This document shows, one piece after another, positions 53,553 through 63,015 of a DNA stretch of 64,000 bases. Position numbers and translations under genes: made by a program. The number at the start of each line of letters is the position of its first letter. Position 1 is the first letter of the stretch. The stretch comes from Pseudomonas corrugata (GTDB lineage Bacteria > Pseudomonadota > Gammaproteobacteria > Pseudomonadales > Pseudomonadaceae). The stretch lies in NCBI RefSeq assembly GCF_001269905.1, contig NZ_LHVK01000025.1:1-64000 (forward strand), written 5' to 3'. A model generated the notes under the pieces. It was not told where the DNA came from. It did no database searches and saw nothing but the letters and a program-made list of their open reading frames with translations.

Positions 53553-54788
53553 ATGACTGACAGTTTCGTCACCCAGTGCCCGCATTGCCACACCAGTTTT
53601 CGCGTCAGCCATGCTCAATTGAGCGTGGCCCGCGGGGTGGTTCGCTGCGGCTCATGCCTGCAAGTCTTCAATGCCGCGCGGCAATTGCTGGAACAACGGA
53701 CAGCCAAGGAGCCCGCCCCACCCGTCGCCGCGCCCATCCGGCCTGCTGCCGTCGAAACACCGCCCCGGGCAATCAGCCAGAAAGAGTGGACTGCCGCCGA
53801 GCTGGACCTTGACGACCTGGACAAGGAGCTGGCTCGCCTGGAACGGCGCGACAAACGGGCACCGGACTCCTTCGGCCGACGCCGTGAAGATAACCTGAGC
53901 GCACAGCGGGATCACCTCTCCGGCGAACAGGAACCCTGGTCCGACAGCCTGTACAGCGACTCTCCCGCCGAGCGCGCGGAAGCAGTAACCCAGGCCCCCA
54001 TCGAGCCGTTCGCCCCCCATGAGCCCGTCCGGCCACCACGCACCGAGCCATCCCTGTCCCTGCCCCTGACGCTTGAACCACTGGAGCCGGACGATGTGCC
54101 TGGCGCGCCGCTGCACCTGGCACCGGACGATGAACCTGACGAACACCTCGAACGCCTGTCCGCCACCGACGACATTGACGATATCGACGAAGAGCCAGTC
54201 CTGCCCCGCAAGAAACGCGAACGCCAGGAACCCGGAATACGTGCCGAAGTCCTTCAGGACCTTGACGACGATCCGTTGCAACTGGACTGGCGCAAGCGTC
54301 GCTCGCCCTGGGGGCGACGCCTGCTGTGGAGCCTGTTGATTCTGCTGGCCGCCGCGGCGCTGGCCGGCCAGTACATCGCTTATCACTTCGAGGAATTGGC
54401 CCGCCAGGACCAGTACCGCCCGTGGTTCCTGCAGATATGTCCGAGCATCGGCTGCGACGTTCCGTCCAAAGTCGACATTGCCAAGATCAAAAGCAGCAAC
54501 CTGGTGGTGCGCAGTCATCCGGAGTTCAGCGGTGCCCTGGTGGTGGACGCGATCATCTACAATCGTGCGCCCTTCTCCCAGCCTTTTCCGCTGCTGGAAT
54601 TGCGCTTCGCCGACCTTAACGGACACTTGATCGCCAGTCGTCGCTTCAAGCCCGGAGAGTACCTGGGCGGCGATCTCGAGGGGCTGGGGGAAATGCCGCC
54701 GCAGACCCCCATTCACATCGCCCTGGACATCCTGGACCCGGGTCCCAAAGCGGTGAACTACAGCCTGAGCTTCCACTCGCCTGAGTGA
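53553..54788 (+). CDS. zinc-ribbon DUF3426 membrane protein
   Basis: A 411-residue protein. The N-terminal MJ0042-type zinc ribbon has CPHC and CGSC (about 7-10 and 30-33). A long acidic, proline-rich, low-complexity linker (about 45-240) follows, then one transmembrane helix (about 256-276) and a C-terminal DUF3426 domain with NLVVRSHPEFSGALVVDAII. The cytoplasmic ribbon and periplasmic domain suggest a membrane-spanning sensor or scaffold, but its role is unknown. It corresponds to PA4851. Confidence 0.85.
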   Translation: MTDSFVTQCPHCHTSFRVSHAQLSVARGVVRCGSCLQVFNAARQLLEQRTAKEPAPPVAAPIRPAAVETPPRAISQKEWTAAELDLDDLDKELARLERRDKRAPDSFGRRREDNLSAQRDHLSGEQEPWSDSLYSDSPAERAEAVTQAPIEPFAPHEPVRPPRTEPSLSLPLTLEPLEPDDVPGAPLHLAPDDEPDEHLERLSATDDIDDIDEEPVLPRKKRERQEPGIRAEVLQDLDDDPLQLDWRKRRSPWGRRLLWSLLILLAAAALAGQYIAYHFEELARQDQYRPWFLQICPSIGCDVPSKVDIAKIKSSNLVVRSHPEFSGALVVDAIIYNRAPFSQPFPLLELRFADLNGHLIASRRFKPGEYLGGDLEGLGEMPPQTPIHIALDILDPGPKAVNYSLSFHSPE

Positions 54789-54972
54789 TCCACCGCAGGC
54801 CAGTCGATTGACGGCAGCTTTCTGACCCACCCCAGCCGGACCAAACCGCTGGCGATAACAAAATAGCTGTTCAGATTTTATCCAATTCGATCTTTATCCA
54901 GTCATCGAGAGCGGGTATCATGCCAACCCTTTTTCGAAGTCTCATGATCCGGCCCCACTTCAGGGAAGTCCT

Positions 54973-55980
54973 ATGTCGGCGGTACGCATCGGCCCATACA
55001 CACTGCAGAACGGTCTGGTTCTCGCCCCCATGGCGGGTGTCACCGATCAGCCCTTTCGTCAGTTGTGCAAACGGCTGGGCGCCGGTCTTGTCGTTTCGGA
55101 AATGGTCACCAGTGACATGACCCTGTGGAACACCCGCAAGTCACGTCTGCGCATGATCCACGAAGGCGATCCCGAGCCCCGCTCGGTACAGATCGCCGGT
55201 GGCGACGCACAGATGCTGGCGGAGGCGGCCCGGGCCAACGTGGCGCTGGGGGCCCAGATCATCGACATCAACATGGGCTGCCCGGCAAAGAAAGTCTGCA
55301 ATAAGGCTGCCGGCTCGGCACTGTTGAAGGATGAAGCCCTGGTTACCGAGATCCTGCAGGCTGTCGTCGCCGCGGTCGATGTGCCGGTGACCTTGAAGAT
55401 CCGCACCGGGTGGGACCGGGAGAACAGGAATGGCCTGACGGTGGCGAAGATCGCCGAACAGGCTGGAATCACGGCGTTGGCGGTCCATGGCCGCACCCGT
55501 GCCGACCTGTACACCGGTGAGGCCGAGTACGACACCATCGCCGCTATCAAGCAGGCGGTGTCGATACCGGTGTTTGCCAATGGCGATGTCGACTCGCCAG
55601 AGAAGGCCCGGTACGTGCTGGACGCAACCGGTGCCGACGGCCTGTTGATCGGCCGGGCCGCCCAGGGGCGGCCCTGGATTTTCCGTGAGATCGAACACTT
55701 CCTGCGCACCGGCGAAAAGCTGGCCGCGCCGCAAATGTCCGAGGTGGAACGAATTCTGCTGGAGCATCTGGCCGCACTGCATGCCTTCTACGGAGAAGTC
55801 ATGGGCGTGCGCATCGCGCGCAAGCATGTGGGCTGGTATCTCGCAACCCTGCCGGGCGCCAGGGAGTTTCGCGCCCGCTTCAATCGTTTGGATGGTACGC
55901 AAGCACAATGCGCCGACGTTCAGGCCTTCTTCGCTGAACGTTACAAGAGCCTGACAGGGGACGAAGGGGTGGCCGCATGA
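54973..55980 (+). CDS. dusB: tRNA-dihydrouridine synthase B
   Basis: A 335-residue flavin enzyme that reduces uridines in tRNA. Visible features: LAPMAGVTDQPFR at the N-terminus, NMGCPAKKVCNKAAGSALL (about 98-116) with the catalytic cysteine, and FANGDVDSPEKA (about 198-209) for FMN binding. It overlaps fis by four bases (ATGA), the conserved dusB-fis operon of proteobacteria. The 184 bp gap before it is AT-rich with a TATCAT -10 candidate near 54917. Confidence 0.95.
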   Translation: MSAVRIGPYTLQNGLVLAPMAGVTDQPFRQLCKRLGAGLVVSEMVTSDMTLWNTRKSRLRMIHEGDPEPRSVQIAGGDAQMLAEAARANVALGAQIIDINMGCPAKKVCNKAAGSALLKDEALVTEILQAVVAAVDVPVTLKIRTGWDRENRNGLTVAKIAEQAGITALAVHGRTRADLYTGEAEYDTIAAIKQAVSIPVFANGDVDSPEKARYVLDATGADGLLIGRAAQGRPWIFREIEHFLRTGEKLAAPQMSEVERILLEHLAALHAFYGEVMGVRIARKHVGWYLATLPGAREFRARFNRLDGTQAQCADVQAFFAERYKSLTGDEGVAA

Positions 55981-56297
55981 CGATGATGACCGAGACTTTA
56001 GTGAGTGGAATAACACCCGTGAGCGACAACGTGAATTTGAAACAGCACCTCAATACGCCTAGCGAAGAGGGTCAGACCCTTCGCGGGAGTGTCGAGAAGG
56101 CGCTGCACAATTATTTCGCCCACCTTGAGGGCGCTGCCGTCACGGATGTGTACAACCTGGTGCTTTCCGAAGTCGAGGCGCCACTGCTCGAAAGCGTGAT
56201 GAACTACGTCAAGGGCAACCAGACCAAGGCCAGTGAGATGTTGGGCCTGAACCGCGGTACCCTGCGCAAGAAACTCAAGCAGTACGATCTGCTGTAA
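55977..56297 (+). CDS. fis: DNA-binding protein Fis
   Basis: A 106-residue nucleoid protein. The C-terminal helix-turn-helix is KGNQTKASEMLGLNRGTLRK (about 79-98) with LKQYDLL at the end. The N-terminus is some eight residues longer than E. coli Fis. It activates rRNA promoters and recombination in enterics. The start overlaps dusB (ATGA). A terminator follows. Confidence 0.95.
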   Translation: MTMMTETLVSGITPVSDNVNLKQHLNTPSEEGQTLRGSVEKALHNYFAHLEGAAVTDVYNLVLSEVEAPLLESVMNYVKGNQTKASEMLGLNRGTLRKKLKQYDLL

Positions 56298-56314
56298 GCA
56301 TTCAATCAAACCAG

Positions 56315-56348
56315 AAAGGCGCCCGCGTAAAAAACGGTCGCCTTTTTT
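56315..56348 (+). terminator. rho-independent terminator after fis
   Basis: Hairpin AAAGGCG-C-CCG...CGG-T-CGCCTTT with a T run, 18 bp after the fis stop and 33 bp before purH. Confidence 0.85.
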
Positions 56349-56380
56349 GCTGACTTCCCTTGCTTTTGATGGAAATTGAA

Positions 56381-57988
56381 ATGACCGACCAGACCACCCG
56401 CCTGCCGATCCGCCGCGCCTTGATCAGCGTCTCCGACAAGACCGGGATCCTCGAATTCGCCCGCGAGCTGCAACAGCTGGGCGTCGAGATCCTCTCCACC
56501 GGCGGGACCTTCAAGCTGCTGCAGGACAATGGCGTCGCCGCAGTGGAAGTCGCGGACTACACCGGTTTTGCGGAAATGATGGACGGTCGGGTCAAGACCC
56601 TGCACCCGAAAATCCACGGTGGGATCCTGGGCCGTCGCGGCATCGACGACGCCATCATGAACGAACACGGCATCAAGCCGATCGACCTGGTGGCGGTCAA
56701 CCTCTACCCGTTCGAAGCCACCATCAACAAGCCGGGCTGCGACCTGCCGACCGCCATCGAGAACATCGACATCGGCGGCCCGACCATGGTCCGCTCGGCG
56801 GCCAAGAACCACAAAGACGTGGCCATCGTGGTCAACGCCAGCGACTACGCCAATGTGCTGGAAAACCTCAAGGCCGGCGGCCTGACCTACGCCCAGCGTT
56901 TCGACCTGATGCTCAAGGCCTTCGAACACACCGCCGCCTACGACGGCATGATCGCCAACTACATGGGCACCGTGAACCAGGCCGCTGAAACCCTGTCGAC
57001 CGAAGGCCGCAGCGAATTCCCGCGCACCTTCAACACACAGTTCATCAAGGCCCAGGAAATGCGCTATGGCGAGAACCCGCACCAGAGCGCGGCGTTCTAC
57101 GTGGAAGCCAAGCCTGCCGAAGTCGGCATTGCTACCGCCACCCAGTTGCAAGGCAAGGAGCTGTCGTTCAACAACGTGGCCGATACCGACGCCGCGCTGG
57201 AATGCGTGAAGAGCTTCGTCAAGCCGGCCTGCGTAATCGTCAAGCATGCCAACCCGTGCGGCGTGGCCGTGAGCCCGGACGCCGAGGGCGGTATCCGCCA
57301 GGCCTACGAACTGGCCTACGCCACCGACACCGAATCGGCCTTCGGCGGCATCATCGCCTTCAACCGTGAACTGGATGCCGAGACGGCCAAAGCCATCGTC
57401 GAGCGCCAGTTCGTCGAGGTGATCATCGCGCCTTCGGTCAGCGAAGAAGCTCGCGCCATCGTGGCCGCCAAGGCCAACGTGCGCCTGCTGGCCTGCGGCC
57501 AATGGTCGGCGGACCGTGCTCCGGCGTGGGACTACAAGCGCGTCAATGGCGGCCTGCTCGTACAGAGCCGCGACATCGGCATGATCGGCAGCGCCGACCT
57601 GAAAGTCGTGACCCAGCGCGCCCCGAGCGAGCAGGAAATCAACGATCTGATCTTCGCCTGGAAAGTCGCCAAGTACGTCAAGTCCAACGCCATCGTCTAC
57701 GCCAAGAACCGCCAGACCATCGGTGTCGGCGCCGGCCAGATGAGCCGAGTGAACTCGGCCCGTATCGCCGCGATCAAGGCTGAACACGCCGGTCTGCAGG
57801 TTCAGGGCGCGGTCATGGCGTCCGATGCGTTCTTCCCGTTCCGCGACGGTATCGACAACGCGGCCAAGGTTGGTATCACCGCCGTGATCCAGCCGGGTGG
57901 TTCGATGCGTGACAGTGAAGTGATTGCCGCCGCCGACGAGGCAGGCATCGCGATGGTCTTTACGGGCATGCGCCATTTCCGTCACTAA
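56381..57988 (+). CDS. purH: bifunctional AICAR transformylase / IMP cyclohydrolase
   Basis: A 535-residue enzyme of the last two steps of IMP synthesis. The N-terminal MGS-like cyclohydrolase domain (SVSDKTGILEFARELQ, LSTGGT, HPKIHGGILGRR) spans about 1-200, and the C-terminal transformylase has GENPHQSAA, KHANPCG (about 287-293) and AFGGIIAFN. I chose the ATG at 56381, giving the MTDQTTRLPIRRAL N-terminus. PurD lies 185 bp downstream, so purine genes cluster here. Confidence 0.96.
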   Translation: MTDQTTRLPIRRALISVSDKTGILEFARELQQLGVEILSTGGTFKLLQDNGVAAVEVADYTGFAEMMDGRVKTLHPKIHGGILGRRGIDDAIMNEHGIKPIDLVAVNLYPFEATINKPGCDLPTAIENIDIGGPTMVRSAAKNHKDVAIVVNASDYANVLENLKAGGLTYAQRFDLMLKAFEHTAAYDGMIANYMGTVNQAAETLSTEGRSEFPRTFNTQFIKAQEMRYGENPHQSAAFYVEAKPAEVGIATATQLQGKELSFNNVADTDAALECVKSFVKPACVIVKHANPCGVAVSPDAEGGIRQAYELAYATDTESAFGGIIAFNRELDAETAKAIVERQFVEVIIAPSVSEEARAIVAAKANVRLLACGQWSADRAPAWDYKRVNGGLLVQSRDIGMIGSADLKVVTQRAPSEQEINDLIFAWKVAKYVKSNAIVYAKNRQTIGVGAGQMSRVNSARIAAIKAEHAGLQVQGAVMASDAFFPFRDGIDNAAKVGITAVIQPGGSMRDSEVIAAADEAGIAMVFTGMRHFRH

Positions 57989-58015
57989 TATCGATCGATG
58001 TGGGCGCTGAGTTTG

Positions 58016-58104
58016 TGTGGGAGCACGGCTTGCCCGCGATAGCATCACCTCGGTGCGCCTGATAAACCGAGTTGCCTGCATCGCGGGCAAGCCTTGCTCC
58101 CACA
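58016..58104. repeat. REPIN, TGTGGGAGCACGGCTTGCCC variety
   Basis: Inverted REP pair between purH and purD. The arms belong to the same variety as the element at 9391 (GGCTTGCCCGCGAT), with one arm base changed. Confidence 0.85.
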
Positions 58105-58173
58105 CAAGCTCGCTTCCACAGAAGAGCAGCTTCAGCGCTGCATACAGAATCAGCGTCATCCGAGGTTTTTGAA

Positions 58174-59469
58174 ATGAATGTTTTGATCATTGGCAGCGGT
58201 GGCCGTGAACATGCCCTGGCCTGGAAAGTAGCCCAGGACCCGCGCGTGCAGAAGGTTTTCGTGGCGCCGGGCAATGCCGGTACCGCCATCGAAGCCAAGT
58301 GCGAGAACGTCGCGATCGACGTGCTGGCCCTGGAACAACTGGCCGATTTTGCCGAGAAGAACGTCTCGCTGACCATCGTCGGTCCGGAAGTGCCGCTGGT
58401 CGCCGGCGTCGTCGACCTGTTCCGCTCCCGGGGTCTGGACTGCTTCGGCCCGACTGCCGGTGCGGCACAGCTGGAAGGCTCGAAAGCCTTTACCAAGGAT
58501 TTCCTCGCCCGGCACAAGATCCCGACCGCCGACTACCAGAATTTCACCGAAATCGAGCCGGCCCTGGCCTACCTGCGGGAGAAAGGCGCTCCGATCGTGA
58601 TCAAGGCCGATGGTCTGGCCGCCGGTAAAGGCGTGATCGTGGCCATGACCCTGGCCGAAGCCGAAGACGCCGTACGCGACATGCTGGCCGGCAATGCCTT
58701 CGGTGATGCAGGCTCCCGGGTGGTGATCGAAGAGTTTCTCGATGGTGAAGAAGCCAGTTTCATCGTCATGGTGGACGGCAAGAACGTCTTGCCCATGGCC
58801 ACCAGCCAGGACCACAAGCGTGTCGGCGACGGCGACAGCGGGCCGAACACTGGCGGCATGGGCGCCTACTCCCCGGCCCCGGTAGTCACTGCCCAGGTAC
58901 ACCAGCGCGTCATGGACCAGGTGATCTGGCCAACCGTGCGCGGCATGGCTGAGGAAGGCAACGTCTATACGGGCTTCCTCTATGCTGGCCTGATGATCGA
59001 CAAGGCTGGTAACCCAAAAGTCATCGAATTCAACTGCCGTTTCGGCGATCCTGAGACCCAGCCGGTGATGTTGCGCCTGCAATCGAGCCTGGTACTGCTG
59101 GTCGAAGCCGCACTGGCCCAGGCGCTGGACAAGGTCGAAGCGCAGTGGGATCCACGCCCGAGCGTTGGCGTCGTTTTGGCGGCCGGCGGCTACCCGGGAG
59201 ACTATGCCAAGGGCAGCGTGATCCGTGGTCTGGAGGCTGCGGCCCAGCAGGAAGGCAAGGTTTTCCACGCTGGTACCGCGCTGAAGGACGGCCAGGTCGT
59301 CACCGCCGGCGGTCGCGTGCTGTGCGCCACCGCCATGGGTACCAGTGTCGACGCCGCTCAGCAGCAGGCCTACAAGCTTGCCGCCGAGATCGATTGGGAA
59401 GGTTGCTTCTACCGTAAGGACATTGGTTATCGTGCCATTGCCCGCGAGCGTGGCGAAAATCTGGAATAA
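58174..59469 (+). CDS. purD: phosphoribosylamine-glycine ligase
   Basis: A 431-residue ATP-grasp ligase that makes GAR in purine synthesis. The N-terminal MNVLIIGSGGREHALAWK, the ATP-binding KADGLAAGKGVIVA (about 144-157), and the metal site EFNCRFGDPETQ (about 284-295) are intact. The ATG at 58174 is preceded by GAGG; longer frames begin inside the REPIN. Confidence 0.96.
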   Translation: MNVLIIGSGGREHALAWKVAQDPRVQKVFVAPGNAGTAIEAKCENVAIDVLALEQLADFAEKNVSLTIVGPEVPLVAGVVDLFRSRGLDCFGPTAGAAQLEGSKAFTKDFLARHKIPTADYQNFTEIEPALAYLREKGAPIVIKADGLAAGKGVIVAMTLAEAEDAVRDMLAGNAFGDAGSRVVIEEFLDGEEASFIVMVDGKNVLPMATSQDHKRVGDGDSGPNTGGMGAYSPAPVVTAQVHQRVMDQVIWPTVRGMAEEGNVYTGFLYAGLMIDKAGNPKVIEFNCRFGDPETQPVMLRLQSSLVLLVEAALAQALDKVEAQWDPRPSVGVVLAAGGYPGDYAKGSVIRGLEAAAQQEGKVFHAGTALKDGQVVTAGGRVLCATAMGTSVDAAQQQAYKLAAEIDWEGCFYRKDIGYRAIARERGENLE

Positions 59470-59533
59470 CCCGGCCTTTCAGCCAGGCAGGGCTCCGTGG
59501 CCCTTGCCTGTCTGTCAGGGCGCCGCGCATAGT

Positions 59534-59539
59534 TATAAT
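59534..59539 (+). promoter_or_regulatory. candidate -10 element upstream of retS
   Basis: A perfect TATAAT lies 29 bp before the GTG start of retS. No good -35 at standard spacing was found, so the call rests on the -10 only. Confidence 0.4.
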
Positions 59540-59568
59540 ATGGCATCAACCTACGAAGGGATTTCGCC

Positions 59569-62343
59569 GTGCGCTGGCTCAGGATCGCCATAGGCTTTAC
59601 CGTCACCTTGCTGACGCTGCTCTGCATGCTCCCGGCCCAGGCCGCGCCAGGCAGTGGCTGGGCGGTATTGCTCGACGAACAGGGCGACCTGACGCTGAGC
59701 GACATCCGCTCGGCCCGCTACACCAACCAATTCAGCCCCATTGACCTCGACCGTCTCCAGGCCGCCGAGCCCGACGGCGCACTGTGGCTGCGCTTCCGAC
59801 TTGCTCCCGACAAGCATGAACAGATCCTGCGGATCTTCGCGCCCGACTTGTCGCGCCTGAATCTCTATGTGCTGGACGGCGATGCCCTGGTCGACCAGCA
59901 GATCACCGGCAATGCCCTGCCACGCAGTGAACACTCGGTGCCGAGCAGCGATTTCATGCTGGCCCTGCCCCGCAGCGATAAACCGCTGGACGTCTACCTG
60001 CGACTGGCATCCCGACACGAGCTGCGCCCGTACATCACCCTGCAACCGGCAATCACAGCGGCAGCGGATCAGAACCAGACCCTGATCTATGGCTTGCTGT
60101 TCGGCTGCATTACCATGCTGATCCTGCACAACCTCACCCGCTACGCCTACACCCGCTCACGCAGTTGCCTGTGGCTGGCGGCTTGTGAGGGGCTGCTGAT
60201 GCTGAGCCTGGCCTTGTTGCTGAACCTGGCGGGGGGCTGGCTGCCCGACTGGCCGGCGGTGCAGACGCCGGGCGCCTATCTGGCTCTGTTGCTGACCGCA
60301 CCTTGCGGCCTGATGTTCGCCTACCGATTCTTTGCACCCCTGGGACCGCATCCGCTGAACCGGCTGCTGCTGGGGGACATCGTATTCGTCATGCTGTGCT
60401 GCCTGTTGCTGTTGTTCGTCAACACCCTGCCGCTCAATATCATGACCTATGCACTGGTGGCCCTGGCGGGCTTGAGCATGCTGTTCGTCAGCGCCTGGCA
60501 CTGGCAGAAGGGCTACCGCCCGGCACGCCTGTTTGTCGCGGCCATGGTGGTTTTCAACCTTGGCACACTGATCATTCTGCCCGCCCTGCAAGGCCTCACG
60601 GAGGTCGCTCCCCAAGGTCTGATCGTCACGTTGCTGGTATTCATCTGCATCAGCGGCCTGCTGATGAGCGTCGCCTTGGGTGAACGCCAGCGATCCATCA
60701 ACGAGAGCCGTTTCAGCATCAGTCGCGATCTCGCCGCGAGCAATGCCGAGATCAATGCCAAGGCGGAATTCCTGGCCAAGATCAGCCACGAGATCCGTAC
60801 CCCGATGAACGGCGTGCTGGGCATGACCGAGCTGCTGCTGGGTACGCCGCTGTCGGTCAAGCAGCGCGACTACGTGCAGACCATCCACAGTGCCGGCAAC
60901 GAACTGCTGACGCTGATCAATGAGATCCTCGACATTTCCCGGCTCGAATCCGGTCAGATCGAACTGGACGATGTGCAGTTCGATCTCAATGCGTTGATCG
61001 AGGATTGCCTGAGTATCTTCCGCGCCAAGGCCGAGCAGCAGAATGTCGAGCTGATCAGTTTCATCCAGCCCCAGGTACCACGGGTGATCAGCGGTGATCC
61101 GACACGGCTGCGCCAGGCGCTTCTGAGCCTGTTGGAAAACGCCTTGAAGAAGACCGACGAAGGCGAGGTGCTGATCGTCGTGGCCCTCGACGAGCGCAGC
61201 AGCGAGCCACGCCTGCGCATCGCCGTGCAGGACAGCGGCTTGCCCATGGACGCCGAAGAGCGCGACACGCTCATGCATGCGGAACTGCATAGCAAGAACT
61301 TCCTGTCGGCCACGCGCCTGGGCGGCAACCTGGGCCTGGTCATCGCCCGGCAGTTGATCATGCTGATGCACGGGGAGTTCGGCATCAAGAGCGGAAGCAA
61401 CCAGGGCAACACCTTGTGGCTGACGCTGCCGCTGGACCCGGATCGCCTGGAGCATCCGACCTCCGATCTCGACAGCCCGCTGCAAGGCGCGCGGGTACTG
61501 GTCGTCGACGACAATGAGACCTGCCGCAAGGTGCTGGTGCAGCAATGCAGCGCCTGGGGCTTGAATGTCAGCGCGGTGCCATCGGGCAAGGAAGCCCTGG
61601 CGCTGCTGCGCACCAAGGCTCACCTGCGGGACTATTTCGACGTGGTGCTGCTGGACCAGAACATGCCCGGCATGACCGGCATGCAACTGGCGGCCAAGAT
61701 CAAGGAAGACCCGAGCCTGAACCACGACATCCTGTTGATCATGCTCACCGGCATCAGCAACGCACCGAGCAAGATCGTGGCGCGCAACAGCGGAGTCAAG
61801 CGCATCCTCGCCAAACCGGTGGCCGGTTATACCCTCAAGACCACCCTCGCGGACGAACTGAACCAGCGCAACAAAGGCCATGCCCCCAATGTCCCATTGA
61901 ATGCCGGTCCCGCCGCGCCGGTGAAAGTCCCGAGTGACTTCCGCATCCTGGTGGCCGAAGACAACAGCATTTCCACCAAGGTCATCCGCGGTATGCTCGG
62001 CAAGCTCAACCTGCAACCCGACACCGCCAGCAACGGCGAGGAAGCCCTCAAGGCCATGAAGGAACGGCACTACGACCTGGTCCTGATGGATTGTGAGATG
62101 CCGATCCTTGACGGGTTCTCCGCCACCCAGCAGCTGCGGGCCTGGGAAATGAGCAACCAGCGAACCCGTACGCCCATCGTAGCGCTCACGGCCCACATCC
62201 TGGCCGAGCATAAGGAACGGGCCCGCCAAGCCGGGATGGACGGCCACATGGCCAAGCCGGTGGAGTTGTCGCAACTGCGCGAGCTGATCGAGCACTGGGT
62301 CGCCCAACGCGAGCAACAGAACCGCACGGTGCAAACGTCCTGA
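59569..62343 (+). CDS. retS: hybrid sensor kinase RetS
   Basis: A 924-residue hybrid sensor that, in P. aeruginosa, blocks the GacS kinase and so favours acute-infection behaviour. Order: signal peptide (1-24), periplasmic 7TMR-DISMED2 domain (about 25-160), seven helices (about 175-375), HisKA with SHEIRTPMNG (His407), HATPase, receiver 1 (Asp696 in LLDQNMPG) and receiver 2 (Asp841 in LMDCEMP). The ATPase G1 box is altered (QDSGLPMDAEE for DTGIGI), as expected for an unusual kinase of this type. Start is GTG with AAGG upstream. The gene order purH-purD-retS is that of P. aeruginosa. Confidence 0.93.
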   Translation: MRWLRIAIGFTVTLLTLLCMLPAQAAPGSGWAVLLDEQGDLTLSDIRSARYTNQFSPIDLDRLQAAEPDGALWLRFRLAPDKHEQILRIFAPDLSRLNLYVLDGDALVDQQITGNALPRSEHSVPSSDFMLALPRSDKPLDVYLRLASRHELRPYITLQPAITAAADQNQTLIYGLLFGCITMLILHNLTRYAYTRSRSCLWLAACEGLLMLSLALLLNLAGGWLPDWPAVQTPGAYLALLLTAPCGLMFAYRFFAPLGPHPLNRLLLGDIVFVMLCCLLLLFVNTLPLNIMTYALVALAGLSMLFVSAWHWQKGYRPARLFVAAMVVFNLGTLIILPALQGLTEVAPQGLIVTLLVFICISGLLMSVALGERQRSINESRFSISRDLAASNAEINAKAEFLAKISHEIRTPMNGVLGMTELLLGTPLSVKQRDYVQTIHSAGNELLTLINEILDISRLESGQIELDDVQFDLNALIEDCLSIFRAKAEQQNVELISFIQPQVPRVISGDPTRLRQALLSLLENALKKTDEGEVLIVVALDERSSEPRLRIAVQDSGLPMDAEERDTLMHAELHSKNFLSATRLGGNLGLVIARQLIMLMHGEFGIKSGSNQGNTLWLTLPLDPDRLEHPTSDLDSPLQGARVLVVDDNETCRKVLVQQCSAWGLNVSAVPSGKEALALLRTKAHLRDYFDVVLLDQNMPGMTGMQLAAKIKEDPSLNHDILLIMLTGISNAPSKIVARNSGVKRILAKPVAGYTLKTTLADELNQRNKGHAPNVPLNAGPAAPVKVPSDFRILVAEDNSISTKVIRGMLGKLNLQPDTASNGEEALKAMKERHYDLVLMDCEMPILDGFSATQQLRAWEMSNQRTRTPIVALTAHILAEHKERARQAGMDGHMAKPVELSQLRELIEHWVAQREQQNRTVQTS

Positions 62344-62405
62344 GCCGACAGACGTCACACCGCCTGATAGACTCCCGTCGTCTTCCTCCGCCTTGAGCCC
62401 CAACC

Positions 62406-63002
62406 ATGCTCCATGTGCTGTTCAGCGTTTATCTGAAGATGCTGGTGCTCTACAGCCCCTTCTTCGTGTTGTCGTGCTTTATCGGCCTGACCCGTGGCTA
62501 CTCGCGCAAGGAGCAGCGACGCCTGGCCTGGAAGGTCGCGATCGCGACACTGGTCTCCAGCGTATTGCTGTATTTGTTCGGTCGGGTGATTTTCAGCGTA
62601 TTCGGCATTACCGTGGATGCGTTCCGTATCGGTGCCGGCAGCGTACTGTTCATCTCGGCGCTGGGCATGGCCCAGGGCAAGTCGGCCGTACAGACCGACA
62701 ATGTCCAGCAGGACGTGACCATCGTCCCGCTGACCATTCCATTGACCGTCGGCCCCGGTACCATCGGCGCGCTGCTGGTGATGGGCGTGAGCCAGCCGCA
62801 CTGGGACGACAAACTCATGGCCATTATCAGCATTGCCCTGGCCAGCTTCACCGTCGGGGTCGTGCTCTATCTGTCCAGCCGCATCGAACGGATTCTGGGT
62901 GACCAGGGCTTGCAGATCGTCAGCCGCCTGATGGGGTTATTTGTCTGTGCGTTGGCGGCACAGATCATCTTCACCGGGGTGAAGGGCTACCTGATGCCGT
63001 AG
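62406..63002 (+). CDS. MarC-family inner-membrane protein
   Basis: A 198-residue membrane protein with six predicted helices. The MarC/UPF0056 family pattern is seen in FFVLSCFIGLTRGYS, GAGSVLFISALGM (about 78-90) and IPLTVGPGTIGALLVMG (about 112-128). Its function is not known; despite the name MarC is not proven to act in drug resistance. It follows retS by 62 bp and may be cotranscribed. Confidence 0.85.
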   Translation: MLHVLFSVYLKMLVLYSPFFVLSCFIGLTRGYSRKEQRRLAWKVAIATLVSSVLLYLFGRVIFSVFGITVDAFRIGAGSVLFISALGMAQGKSAVQTDNVQQDVTIVPLTIPLTVGPGTIGALLVMGVSQPHWDDKLMAIISIALASFTVGVVLYLSSRIERILGDQGLQIVSRLMGLFVCALAAQIIFTGVKGYLMP

Positions 63003-63015
63003 CACCGCTGACCGG

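Noticed and set aside
56306..58159. A 617-codon open frame on the minus strand
   Set aside because: It lies antisense to purH, whose motifs are complete; long antisense frames are common in GC-rich Pseudomonas DNA.
60157..62403. A 748-codon open frame on the minus strand
   Set aside because: Antisense shadow of retS, with no recognisable domains and a His/Gln-rich composition.
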